From Gracilaria vermiculophylla (taxonomy: Eukaryota > Rhodophyta > Florideophyceae > Gracilariales > Gracilariaceae): 64,000 bases of DNA. Where the stretch lies: positions 1,810,662 through 1,874,661 of the forward strand of contig JAHNZQ020000181.1 of the NCBI GenBank assembly GCA_019155205.2, read 5' to 3'. The translations under genes were made by a program, and so were the position numbers. The first letter of the stretch is position 1; each line of letters starts with the position of its first letter. The notes under the pieces are model-generated. The model had not been told where the DNA came from. It worked only from the letters and a program-made list of their open reading frames with translations, and did not search any database. This document shows, in pieces, positions 21,009 through 30,948 of the stretch.

Positions 21009-22208
21009 ATGGAAGGCCGGAGACGTACAATACCTCGTTCGGCGCGAAGAGGCCTTGTCAAGCAGGAGCCGAACCAGTTGCCCTCCAACAACCTTTCCGC
21101 TATCACTGCAAATCGTTACGTGCCAGACTTCAACCCAAAAGCGAGAGATTCTTCTTTGACTATTCCGCTTAATTCGACTCCAAATTTTAAAACCCTTTCT
21201 ACCCGCGCACCGGCGCTCTCCTTCACGTCAGTCTCGCAGACTTGCGTTCGATGGCTACCAAACGTGGCTGAACAAGCGATTGCTGTTGCAGGTAGCGGGA
21301 GTGGTGAAGAAGATATGCTGAGCTTCTACGGGGTGACAGCACGTCAAGAAGTGGCCTTCACCAAAATAACACAACTGTCTCACAAAGGCAAGGTGAACAA
21401 AATCTGTGTCACCGATGAAGGGCAAGTCTTCACAGCTTCCTCAAATGGGTCCGTTTTTTCTCTTTCAGGAGCCGATCCGGAAAACGCATCGATACGGCAC
21501 GTTTACGACATGAAGAAGTTTGGAAAGATGGAAAGCATATCATCCGTGGCATGTTCAAGTGTCGGTTTAATTGCTGCGGGGGCTCATGGAAGTTTGATGA
21601 TCGTCGATGTGGAAACAGGAAAAGCAAGCGGGTTGCAGTTTGACGAAGTCGGTTTTCGAGATTTGGTGAGCGTCGACGACCGAGGGACGGAAATAATCAC
21701 TGCGGGTTGCGACGTGGCTGTGTGGGATGTGCGAAGCGGTGAACGAACTGACCTGAACCACCCTGGCAAATCTGTCGCAACGTGTGTGAGCACAGACCCC
21801 GGTCAGCCGCACTTTGTTATGGGCGGCATGCGAAATGGAGAGTTGGTTGTCTGGGATCGCAGGTCAGACAGCGTTCCGCTGAATCGCATAGGACTGCACG
21901 CCGGACCAATTTGGGACCTGGGCGTGGTTAGCAGTTCGCGAGCGGGTTTGCTCCTGGCATGTGGCGAAGATGGCCACATTCGCATGGTAGACTTTGCTAG
22001 CGCGGGAGACCGCGGAGGGTTTGGAAGCGTAGAACGCGCATATTGCGATCAGGGTGAGTTCTGGCGGGCGCAGCTATCGTCCCAGGATATTTCGAATCTT
22101 GTGCGGGAGATGATGGCAGTGAACAGTGTTAACGCACACCGCGACGCAGCTTTGTTTGCCTACGCCACCGATTCTGGCCTGGTGGGATTCGGCAGCTTGT
22201 CGTCTTGA
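21009..22208 (+). CDS. NUP43: Nup43-like WD40 nucleoporin
   Basis: WD40 beta-propeller, 399 aa from ATG 21009, single exon. After a basic N-terminal tail of about 40 residues (YVPDFNPKARDSSLTIPLNS), repeats are visible: CVRWLPN, VNKICVTDEGQVFTASSNGS, GHSL-type turns such as LIAAGAHGSLMIVDVETG, IITAGCDVAVWDVRSGERTD, FVMGGMRNGELVVWDRRSDS, and AGPIWDLGVVSSSRAGLLLA then CGEDGHIRMVD. The combination of IWDL before a ...CGEDGHI/RxxD blade and a final ANSVNAHRD-like strand (MAVNSVNAHRDAALFAYATD) is typical of Nup43, part of the outer-ring Nup107-160 complex. Other small WD40 proteins cannot be excluded by eye. Confidence 0.72.
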   Translation: MEGRRRTIPRSARRGLVKQEPNQLPSNNLSAITANRYVPDFNPKARDSSLTIPLNSTPNFKTLSTRAPALSFTSVSQTCVRWLPNVAEQAIAVAGSGSGEEDMLSFYGVTARQEVAFTKITQLSHKGKVNKICVTDEGQVFTASSNGSVFSLSGADPENASIRHVYDMKKFGKMESISSVACSSVGLIAAGAHGSLMIVDVETGKASGLQFDEVGFRDLVSVDDRGTEIITAGCDVAVWDVRSGERTDLNHPGKSVATCVSTDPGQPHFVMGGMRNGELVVWDRRSDSVPLNRIGLHAGPIWDLGVVSSSRAGLLLACGEDGHIRMVDFASAGDRGGFGSVERAYCDQGEFWRAQLSSQDISNLVREMMAVNSVNAHRDAALFAYATDSGLVGFGSLSS

Positions 22209-22741
22209 GTGCAGCGTTGGGGAGGTCCCCACCGTACACTTAGAACCTCTCTATGACAGGGCGTGCGGTACGTGACTTTGGCGTGTTGCATATGTGTGCG
22301 CAGTGGTCACTGTCAGGACCGCCAAGGGCCATTTTTGCAAAATTGAACTTGCCTTCAAAAAGTACGTTTGACTCGATGGCTACGATCCTGTGTGCGCAGC
22401 CGAATTGGACTCGTCTCATCGACACTCCCAGTCGACGGCGTCGCTGGTTATTTGTACGGGCGTTCCCGTGACCCGGTGATCAAAATCTTTGGCGAGCGAG
22501 CCCCTAAAGGCAACCCGCCTAACAACGAGCGGTTGAACTTTCTTGTACATAGTATCAAGTGTTTTACAGTCGCTGTTTCCAGTGCTCCTATTCGAAATCA
22601 TTCTCGACCTAATCGGAGCGCCTTCTCGATCATCTGCCGACCCGTCATCTGCAAACGCAGCACTTTCATCTTTCTACTCCGCTTCTACCATTGCGACCTT
22701 CAACGGCTCCTGCATCCCTCACTACCTTCTCAGACTTTACG
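22209..22741. other. Intergenic region / 5' UTR
   Basis: This 533-bp region is upstream of the RRM protein. The overlapping frames here have no recognisable content. Confidence 0.5.
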
Positions 22742-23611
22742 ATGGCCGCCTCAGAAACTCCGTTCCCGCCCCCAGAGGCATTACCTCGCGCTGTGCTTGT
22801 GAGAAATATATCACCATTAGCTACTCAAGCTGCAATTGAAGATTTCTTCTCCTTTGTGTGCCCGATTGATTCATTACGCCTACGTTCTGTTCGTTCTGCA
22901 AACGGTACGGACTCGTCTCAGGAGGCTGTCGTTGTTTTCACTGAGGCAAGGGCTAAAGCAGACGCAATTGTTATGGACAAATCTACAATTGTTGATCAAC
23001 CAGTCACAATCTCTGAGGTGCCGGAAGACTTCGATTTCAATGTACTTCCTGAGCTAAAGAATGAGCCAAACGGCATTCTGGGTACCTTCCCGGGTTTTGG
23101 GGGTCTCCTCACTGGAGTCAGTTCAGTCGTTGCGGCAGAGGTGCAGAAAGCTGGTAAGCTTATTGATGATGTGACAGATACTGGTGTGTTGAAGTCAGCC
23201 AAGGAGCAAGTTGCCGCTGCTGGCCAAAGAACTCGTGACTTTGCTACAGATCTCGATGGGAAATGGCAAGTTACCAACAACGTACGCAATTTTGCTGAAA
23301 GCAGCAAGGCTAACGCAGTCCTTGTTGCCAGCACGGTTGCGACTCAAACAAAGAACGTAGCTCAGCAGGTTGATAACAGCCTGCACCTCTCAGAACAAAC
23401 AGAAAGACTTGCAGAGAGCGCTAGGCATAATACCACGCTGAACAACAGCATTATGGCTCTACGAGGTGGTTTCATGAATCTCATCGCACAAACCGGACTA
23501 AGCCAACAAGAGACTACCCAGGTTCCACCAGCCACATCAAGTGGGACAGCCACAGACTCAACAACACCAACTCCTGCGGTTGGCACAACTGACACGACAA
23601 GAAATTCATAA
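22742..23611 (+). CDS. RRM protein, BPA1-like (binding partner of ACD11)
   Basis: Predicted 289 aa from ATG 22742. One RNA-recognition-motif fold lies at residues ~14-90: RAVLVRNISPLATQAAIEDF (RNP2-type strand), then QEAVVVFTEARAKADAIVMD (RNP1 position, degenerate) and QPVTISEVPED. The second half has a Gly-rich turn (GTFPGFGGLLTGVSSVVAAE) and long amphipathic helices (AGKLIDDVTDTGVLKSAKEQ), then a Ser/Thr-rich tail. This RRM plus helical arrangement matches the plant BPA1 family, which binds the sphingolipid-transfer protein ACD11 and is linked to vesicle or stress functions. RNA binding is doubtful because the aromatic RNP1 residues are not evident. Confidence 0.7.
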   Translation: MAASETPFPPPEALPRAVLVRNISPLATQAAIEDFFSFVCPIDSLRLRSVRSANGTDSSQEAVVVFTEARAKADAIVMDKSTIVDQPVTISEVPEDFDFNVLPELKNEPNGILGTFPGFGGLLTGVSSVVAAEVQKAGKLIDDVTDTGVLKSAKEQVAAAGQRTRDFATDLDGKWQVTNNVRNFAESSKANAVLVASTVATQTKNVAQQVDNSLHLSEQTERLAESARHNTTLNNSIMALRGGFMNLIAQTGLSQQETTQVPPATSSGTATDSTTPTPAVGTTDTTRNS

Positions 23612-23929
23612 TAACACGGAAACTATAGTGTGACTTTCTGGTTCAGATATCTATAATTAATTGACTAAAGTTCTTTTTGCAGTGAGGCGATTATCTCTGC
23701 GGAATTTGTGATTGAGATTGCGCCCTCGTTTGAATATGGCTATTTTAAGCGCTTGCGGCTTTCAATGGTCGCCCTAAACGGCGAGAGTTAGTGACGCACA
23801 AGTGAAGTCGTGTCTGTTTCTCGTCGAAAGGCGGCTGCCACAACTTGGTTCGGAAAAGCGCGGATGATCTCTAGTTACCGGATTGATTGATGATACTCTC
23901 TAAAACTGAACACCGTATGCATAGAGCAA
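23612..23929. other. Convergent intergenic region
   Basis: A 318-bp stretch holding the 3' ends of two converging genes. Nothing else is seen. Confidence 0.5.
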
Positions 23930-25468
23930 TCAGTACTCCAGGAAACTCAAATCTCCGTCAACTCTGCACTGTTCGACTGCTACATGTGTGACTCTCTTTG
24001 CTAAGTCTTTAAAATCTACGCTTAGGCGCTGATACGAAGCACATTCTTTCAAGTTCTTGAGCCCGGTAGAACTTGCTTGATCTTCATCTTCCGGTATCTC
24101 AAAGTTGGACCAAACATTTTGTTTGCGCCGTACCGTTTCGTTCCAAAACGCCTGTGCATCTTGCTCCCAGCCATGCAAGTACTGAGTCAACAAACGGTCC
24201 CCATTTAAGTTGTGGTGTTCCACGCAGGCTTTGAATACCTCAGTATCAGCTTGGGAACGTATTAATTCGTATTGGGCGCCATAGGCCTCTGAGATATTCC
24301 GGAAGATGTCTGATTTGAATGCGAAAGGTATTATTTCAAAGACATGTGCATTCGGTCTGAGAAACATGAAGTTCGAGTTTGCATCTCCGTGAGATGCGAC
24401 AACGATGCTGGATTCTTGCACAACTGATACCTGCTCATGGAAGGAGCAATTTTCGAAAAAGACTTGTTCCGCCTCAATGCGTACTGTGGGATCTATGTTC
24501 GACACTTTCTTTCCATAGAAAGTTATGGCTCGTGTCAAAATATCACCTCCTATCATGAACCGCTTTCCGAATCGATTCAAAACCAACACCTTGAGTATGC
24601 AAGGAACGGTAGCATTTTGAGGTCGACCTGTGGAGTTCCTTGACAGCCCATTCACAGAGAAAAACCGATGCTCTCCTAGAAACGCGTTTGAAGCTAAATC
24701 TCCTGTTTGAACACCGGTAGATAGCATTGAACGGAAACATGAAGCCGTGGAACGAACCTTCCATCCATAAATATCCTTCATGTCTAGAATTTTAAAATTT
24801 CCCATAACACTATTTCGTATTAGTCGCAGAAGACTCTTCGGCCAATGATATTCCTTCGAGTCTGAGATTCGAGCATCGATGAGGAGCAGCGGTTGAAGCG
24901 AGGCGTTCGCAACATGTCGATCTTGATATCCATCGCATATTTCGGAGCTGTCGGACAAGCAACGAAAACTGAATTCTGAAGACCTCCTTGACGGTAAAAA
25001 CATCTCCATCATAAGAATATAAGGAGTAATGTCGTATGCCAGTAACTCTTGTTTTCCTCGAGGTAAGATGGCCCCAAGTACGTCTAACTGATTGTGCTCA
25101 TAGTTTAAAGAAACCTTGGATTCTGTTCCATCTGGTTTTGAAACAATGGTTGAAGTTTCCTGCTCACTTCCAAGGGCATAAAATGCCTTGTGAATCCCAC
25201 ACATCCGAAGCTGATCGGAATGCTGTCTCATCCAAGACGGCAAAAGTATGGAGCCATCACCTACACGACATATATTGTATATCCGACAGAAGGAATAGTT
25301 TCTGCCCAAGCGTTCATAGTGTCCGATTGTGATCACAGATGGCACGGTTGCAACAGCAGCAACACAGAAAGAAAACCATACCAACAGAAACAATCGTTTT
25401 CTTTTTGGAAGAAAGAACGGCTGCTCTTCCCTTTCAAAAACAAAGAGCCACTGATGAGCGTGATGCAT
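23930..25468 (-). CDS. Family 61 glycosyltransferase (DUF563), type II membrane protein
   Basis: Predicted 512 aa from ATG 25468. A short basic cytosolic tail (FFLPKRKRLFLL) leads into one membrane anchor at residues ~27-46 (LFLLVWFSFCVAAVATVPSV), typical of Golgi transferases. The luminal part has several N-glycosylation sequons and Cys residues. The conserved GT61 core is ILKVLVLNRFGKRFMIGGDI, EQVFFENCSFHEQVSVVQES, then SIVVASHGDANSNFMFLRPN and AHVFEIIPF, corresponding to the family's GxHGAxLxNxxF...vxEixP block. Here the motif reads SHGDANSNF, so the usual Gly-Ala is Asp-Ala. GT61 members add xylose, arabinose or GlcNAc; the acceptor here is unknown. Red algal wall polysaccharides or N-glycans are candidates (inference). 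Confidence 0.82.
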   Translation of the reverse strand: MHHAHQWLFVFEREEQPFFLPKRKRLFLLVWFSFCVAAVATVPSVITIGHYERLGRNYSFCRIYNICRVGDGSILLPSWMRQHSDQLRMCGIHKAFYALGSEQETSTIVSKPDGTESKVSLNYEHNQLDVLGAILPRGKQELLAYDITPYILMMEMFLPSRRSSEFSFRCLSDSSEICDGYQDRHVANASLQPLLLIDARISDSKEYHWPKSLLRLIRNSVMGNFKILDMKDIYGWKVRSTASCFRSMLSTGVQTGDLASNAFLGEHRFFSVNGLSRNSTGRPQNATVPCILKVLVLNRFGKRFMIGGDILTRAITFYGKKVSNIDPTVRIEAEQVFFENCSFHEQVSVVQESSIVVASHGDANSNFMFLRPNAHVFEIIPFAFKSDIFRNISEAYGAQYELIRSQADTEVFKACVEHHNLNGDRLLTQYLHGWEQDAQAFWNETVRRKQNVWSNFEIPEDEDQASSTGLKNLKECASYQRLSVDFKDLAKRVTHVAVEQCRVDGDLSFLEY

Positions 25469-27879
25469 GTCAGGGAAAACGAGCAAGATCAAATAAGAAA
25501 GATGCGTATACCTGGTAGTAAGCTATCGAAATATTTGTTCCCACTCCGAGCACGGGATGCCGAAGAGGGAAGTTGAGTTCCAAAACTAACCTCAACATGC
25601 TAGTGCCGTCAAAAATGGCATTATGGAATCTTTTCAGTCTCTTGATTTTTTCTCGAGAGAAGCTGTGCATGACAATACTCACGGAAAAGGCACAGAAGCA
25701 ACAGGAGAGTTTAGCATTGCCCGACTAGATGCACTAAATGGGAATGGAGAGACTCTGATTGTCAAAACATCACAACTAATTTTCCATTGAAATCTTATCC
25801 ATCTCACATTTTTTGTGCTGTTATTTTTGAGTCGGTTTGACTTAAAATGTATCCAAGAACACAGATATCATCTCTTGATAAGCTGCGCCCACTTCTAGTA
25901 TTACTTCAGCTATGTTAGTTTTGAAGGTAATCCTGCAATGGTTCATGCACCTTCATATTGAAGTGGAGTGTTTGCTCTCTTTTCGGCTGTATCAAGCCGT
26001 TACAGCCGTTTGCCATTCTAAATTTTATGTTTGATCCCAGAGTTATTTTCTGACAGGTTCCAACATGAAAGTCCCTAGTATAGTTTTCGACCAACGAGAG
26101 AGAACGAAAAAATGTGTTTTACACCCCATTCTACTGTTGCTATTTCCTGCTACTAACTGAAATTCGTCCTGTGGTTGACCTTCTGCCGCTCTCTGATAGA
26201 CTTTATGGCCAGGAGGATCTATAAAAGAGTACATGTTTCTACTTTCTTTCAACACCGTCCTCGACTGATTCAATCTCAAGCTAATGAGCAGTGAAATTTT
26301 GTTCTGATTGTATTCCTGTTAGACCCGGATATCCAGAAAACAAAAAAATCCCATCTACCTCCTTTTGCTCTAGAGTATCTTAGCGCTGTTCACAATTCAA
26401 TCTGAAGCCTTATCAGATGCTGTACATTCTCTCTCTGTGGGTATATCTGCACTGACCAGTTCTTCGAGAGGAATTGTCTCGGGCTTTACGACAAGAACAA
26501 CTCGTAGCTCTAAAATCGTTGGTAAAACCGGTTGGTTCATGGGTGACCATACAATGATAAGGGGTGAAGTTCATTCGTTGTATCTTTGCAGTGCGAGTAG
26601 CAACCCACAACATACACGGAATATTCGTGGTAGTTCAGCGTTGTATGACATGCAACGATGAAGTACCGGGAATATTCTAGACAGCCAATCTGCCAACTTT
26701 TCCTCTCTGTCTGCATGTGATGCCAATCAGATATCATCAGACACCTTAGTTTTGACGTACTACGGTACCCTTGCAGAGCTGTTTAAAATTACGACATGTA
26801 GACCATAAAAACATACAACATATTTTTCGTTCGAGCCTGTAGCACTGCAACAGAAGATGATGGATCGTTGTGGAAGGGTATCGAGGGAAAAGTAGTGTCG
26901 ATGCAACACTTGAATTGACGCTGTCATAGCTACACATCGATCTTGAATCGAAACTAGGGTTTGATGAACATCTAGAAGTGGGCGTTGAGAGACGTAGCAC
27001 TGTCGTTGAATACCGCAGCGGTGTCGCAGCGACGAAATGAGGAGAACTATGGCACACCCAGTAGGTCGGGTGTAAGGGCGTATACTAAAGAGACTTGGTA
27101 TTGGGAAAGGCGCAGAACCACCGGTATGGACTTGGCAGCTGTGCACAGAAAAGACACAGTGCCACAAGAAGCATCGGCACCAACAACACTCTCAAGGAAA
27201 AATATCCAGTTTGCTACTGCAATTGACAAAAGATTTTTTAAGACTAAACTACTCATTGAGAGGTGAATATTCTCTTGTTCATTGATAGCTATACTTCTAC
27301 GGTCATAATATCAAGTTCAAGAAGAGAACAACAATTTCTTGATTTGACCGGAGTTTCTGGCGGGTCGATATTACTTCCTTTTGAGTATCCAACTGTCCGT
27401 AGTGTCATTGGCGGATGACATTGATTTAATTTACGTGCAATACTTAATGTCTTTCTGCCAATCGTCATCGATATACCGTATCATGAGAGAAATCAGACTG
27501 CCTGCATCGATTTCATGGGATGCACATATTGATATTGTTGACGATTTTTGGGTTCTGACATCGATACATTAATCTTTTTTGGTTTCTCCATGCACTGCAA
27601 AACACAACGCAATCTGTCCGCATCAAAGAGAAATTGAGAAAGAGTGAGAACGTGGTCGGACTCGGTCTATTTTGGAGACAGACATTGTAATGATTGTCCA
27701 CGTTGCTTACCAAGTCTTGAGAGCATTTATCACAAAACTGCTCCACTGAGTGTCATTCAGAAACGCGTCGAGCACAGGACCTATAAAGAGGATAACAGTG
27801 TGGACGTTCAATTGAATGTGACAACTCTATTTTGTAAGTGTTCATGATACAAATCAGAAAGTTATGTGGTATTTAATGT
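25469..27879. other. 2.4 kb gene-poor, AT-rich intergenic stretch
   Basis: Between a minus-strand GT61 start and the minus-strand DUF726 3' end. All open frames here are under 140 codons, several lack ATG, and none resembles a family. I looked for tRNA-like T-loops, transposase motifs and long repeats and found none I could defend. Non-coding RNA or decayed sequence cannot be excluded. Confidence 0.45.
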
Positions 27880-30162
27880 CTAAGTTGGGCTTCTAGCTTT
27901 CTGTCTATCGGGTTTCTTCCTTCGTTTTGGTTTAAATAACAGAACATCTTCTCCACGAACGAGAGCAGTGGGCTTTAAGACGAGGACTTCTGAATCCCTT
28001 TCTTCGGCACATGTGGGTTGCTGGTTCTGGCTTGATGTAGCCAAGTCACTTGACCATGGCTTTCTAACTTCCGGGTCCGCAATTCCGAGATCAATAAGTA
28101 TCTGTTGTGATCGCTTCGCGTAGTCCATGTGGTTCGCAACTTGTTCTTCAGACAAGCATATATTTTCGACATGAGCAACACCCTCCCTATCCTTCACAGG
28201 TCTGGTTCCGGCAACCGAGCCCAAATTTGTTCCTCTATGATACAATTCCAGATACCAGTCACGTGGATTGTAGGCATTCACTAACCTTCCCGAGACAACA
28301 GACCGAACTTCACGCCAGGCCGCAGGGTCTGCTGTGCAAGGAGCACCAATGATATACGCGTCATGAACAATGCCAACGAGCTTGCGGCGTGCAAGCTCTT
28401 GCAAACAACTAAATACAACTAAAGCACCCACCGAAAACCCCGCTAGCACGATAGGACGATTCCCGAACGAGCGTGAAGCAAGTTCTGCCGCAAGCATATA
28501 TCCACATTCTCCTGCATGGGATATTGCTTTTGCCCATATGTTTCCAATCAAGGTCCGCAGGGCACCGATTATGGAAATTGGCAGGGCTACAGCGCCCACC
28601 AAAGCTGGCACCACCATCATGGCACCATTTTGCGCCGCGATTGAAACGGTCATTCTCGCTATAAGTTTTTTGAGCGCATTACTCAGTTCTAGAAGGAGAT
28701 GAGATTCCCATCTCAGAGCGAATGTCTGTATCCCAATTTCTCCCAGAGCCGAAGTGGTAGAGTGAAACTGGTCAGCACACATTCCGGGATACGCACTGCT
28801 TTCAGCTGCGCTAAGTAGTCCAGGAATGAGGATTGCCATCGACAGAGATCTGGCTGTACTCTTCTGACGCTCGGCTGCGTGCTCCTCATTCTCACCCATT
28901 ATCCATACGGGGGGTTCCATTCCAGGCGGTACAAAGGCAGTACGATATGAAACATTCACCGTGAGAGAGCCTGGCATCAGACGGAAACGCAGAACATACA
29001 TTTTGTTCTCAGTAATTGTTACTGCTCCCGTAGTCCGTCTTCGTTTACCTCTGCCATTCCTATCGAGCCCACCCACATCCATGAACTGTTCTGGAAGCAA
29101 CCACTTAAACAATGGGCGTGTATCACCTCGCACAACTTCTTGGATTTGAACTCCAAACGCAATTCGCGCGGGAACAACCATATCAAATTCTTGCGAAGTA
29201 AGTATTTCCCAAACCAACAGCCCTCCGATGGCTTTTGATTCAGCAGATAATGGAATAAACGCTTCGTGAATATTCTCTGTGGGGGTTATACGCGCCGTGT
29301 CATATGCTTGGGATCCATTGTCATGTGAGGGTGTGCACGGCTCAAAAGAGAACTCTTCGACATCACCTGTGCGACTTTTCATAGCTGCAGCCCCAACTCC
29401 AGCGCCGGCTGCTCCAAAGAGACTTCCAACGGCAACAGCGCCACCACCGCCAAGAGCCGCCAAAGGGGCAGCTGCGCTGGCAAGACCAACGGTGCCGAGA
29501 GCAGGTAACAGAGCAGGAGCAATCAATCCGCCGCTTATACCGAGGGCGATTCCTCCGAACAGACCTGCGGCACCAACCTTGAGCCATTTCATGTTTGACC
29601 TGCGACGCATGTGCGCTTCGTCTTCTCCGACGGACTCTACGTTTTCCCCGTCCACAGTAGAGTTCTCCGCCAACGCAAACACTAGCTCAGCTAGTTGATG
29701 TTCTGCGGTAAACAGAATCCGAGGGGGCAAACTCAATGCCGAGATGTAGCGCATGACCGATTCCCTTGCCCGTGCATCGTAGACCGTGGAGTTTATGACA
29801 TCTGCCTCGAGAACAGCAGCAATAAGAATGACGGCCTGAGACTGGCCGAAGGAGGAGGCGGTGAGATATGCATCCGCCACCTCTGCAGCACGTGGCACTG
29901 CGTTCTGAGATGATGCAATTTCTAAGGCTTGCTCGATTAGGCCATCACGCGCGCCAATTGGCAGCGAGAACGCGTGAAGGGTTCTTGTAAGATAGGCTCG
30001 CAACCATTGTGGATCTGGCGCCAGAGACGCTGCACATGCAGCAAGAATGCCGGCAGCCGGAAGGTTTTGTCCCGTGCCAGCCGGCTCAAAGCTGAGATGT
30101 TGGCCTTGAAGAGAGGCGGTGGGTGACGGCTGTGAAGCGTCTGCACTTTTTGCACTGCTCAT
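27880..30162 (-). CDS. DUF726/TMCO4-family alpha/beta hydrolase
   Basis: Predicted 760 aa from ATG 30162, single exon, ~760-codon frame. The family includes human TMCO4 and yeast Mil1. The N-terminal third is helical. Residues ~190-265 form a Gly/Ala-rich membrane-inserting hairpin (LKVGAAGLFGGIALGISGGL, IAPALLPALGTVGLASAAAP). The C-terminal half is an alpha/beta hydrolase: LRWESHLLLELSNALKKLIA, NIWAKAISHAGECGYMLAAE, nucleophile elbow LAGFSVGALVVFSCL (Ser ~577), IIGAPCTADPAAWREVRSVV, GRLVNAYNPRDWYLELYHRG and HMDY near the end, supplying Asp and His candidates. Yeast Mil1 is linked to clathrin adaptor AP-1; the substrate is unknown. The last ~60 residues are polar and end in a basic KRRKKPDRQKARSPT tail. 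Confidence 0.9.
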   Translation of the reverse strand: MSSAKSADASQPSPTASLQGQHLSFEPAGTGQNLPAAGILAACAASLAPDPQWLRAYLTRTLHAFSLPIGARDGLIEQALEIASSQNAVPRAAEVADAYLTASSFGQSQAVILIAAVLEADVINSTVYDARARESVMRYISALSLPPRILFTAEHQLAELVFALAENSTVDGENVESVGEDEAHMRRRSNMKWLKVGAAGLFGGIALGISGGLIAPALLPALGTVGLASAAAPLAALGGGGAVAVGSLFGAAGAGVGAAAMKSRTGDVEEFSFEPCTPSHDNGSQAYDTARITPTENIHEAFIPLSAESKAIGGLLVWEILTSQEFDMVVPARIAFGVQIQEVVRGDTRPLFKWLLPEQFMDVGGLDRNGRGKRRRTTGAVTITENKMYVLRFRLMPGSLTVNVSYRTAFVPPGMEPPVWIMGENEEHAAERQKSTARSLSMAILIPGLLSAAESSAYPGMCADQFHSTTSALGEIGIQTFALRWESHLLLELSNALKKLIARMTVSIAAQNGAMMVVPALVGAVALPISIIGALRTLIGNIWAKAISHAGECGYMLAAELASRSFGNRPIVLAGFSVGALVVFSCLQELARRKLVGIVHDAYIIGAPCTADPAAWREVRSVVSGRLVNAYNPRDWYLELYHRGTNLGSVAGTRPVKDREGVAHVENICLSEEQVANHMDYAKRSQQILIDLGIADPEVRKPWSSDLATSSQNQQPTCAEERDSEVLVLKPTALVRGEDVLLFKPKRRKKPDRQKARSPT

Positions 30163-30948
30163 GAGGTAGACAAAAGCGCAGCAAAGAGAAGCAGCCAGCG
30201 GCGCATAGTACGCTCCGTGGCGCTATGGCTCTGAGCTGACCGGGCCGTCGTTGGGGGTTGGAGTTGGGGGTTGATACGGTGGTTCTAACGAGCAAAAGCG
30301 GTATCTATAGGGTGAGAGCAACGGGAAGGAGATGGTGGCATAAGTTCATACTCAGGCCCTTCAACCACTCTGGGTGGCAACGGGAGTGAAAAAGGCGCTA
30401 AGAACCATTGCTGGACATCGGAAGCTTCGGGCCTTGAGGGTCAGGCTGTCGTTGCCAAATCGAGGGTCCCGCCCGGGCGGCAACTGGCAGCCGTGTGGGC
30501 AAGCGCCGCGCCCCAAGCCAAAACCACTCTTCGAGCGCATCCGATCCGGGTGTGCCTCGAGGTGCTGCATGGCGGAGGGTTTGCCGAGACAATCGTGGCA
30601 TCGTGGTCGGGTGTCAAGCTTCATCCTCATCGTCGTGTTACCCGTGGCCACTGATGACAGAGCACGTTCATGAGAACTGGATTGCGGTCCATTCTTATTT
30701 ATTGTCAAAAACCTCGTGTGCTGCAAATTTCCATGTGTGTCTGTGTACATAATGCAATTTCTCCTGGACCGGCGTAAGGGTCCGCTGCGATTTGGCACCT
30801 TGACGTACTCGAACACACTCGGAACGAACGGTCCACGCCAAAATTACCATCAAATTCCCAGTTATCATGACGCTCTTTTCGAGCTTGTAACCTGACATTC
30901 GTCTTTGTAGTGGATCAGCATTCCCGCCTTCTTATTACTACAACCAGC
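30163..30948. other. Divergent intergenic region, DUF726 / DHQ-SDH
   Basis: A 786-bp presumed shared promoter. Overlapping frames at 30361-30816 on both strands are mutually antisense and compositional. Confidence 0.5.

Noticed and set aside
20677..21159. 160-codon plus frame with ATG before the Nup43-like gene
   Set aside because: Overlaps the Nup43-like start by 150 bp in another frame, with no family similarity.
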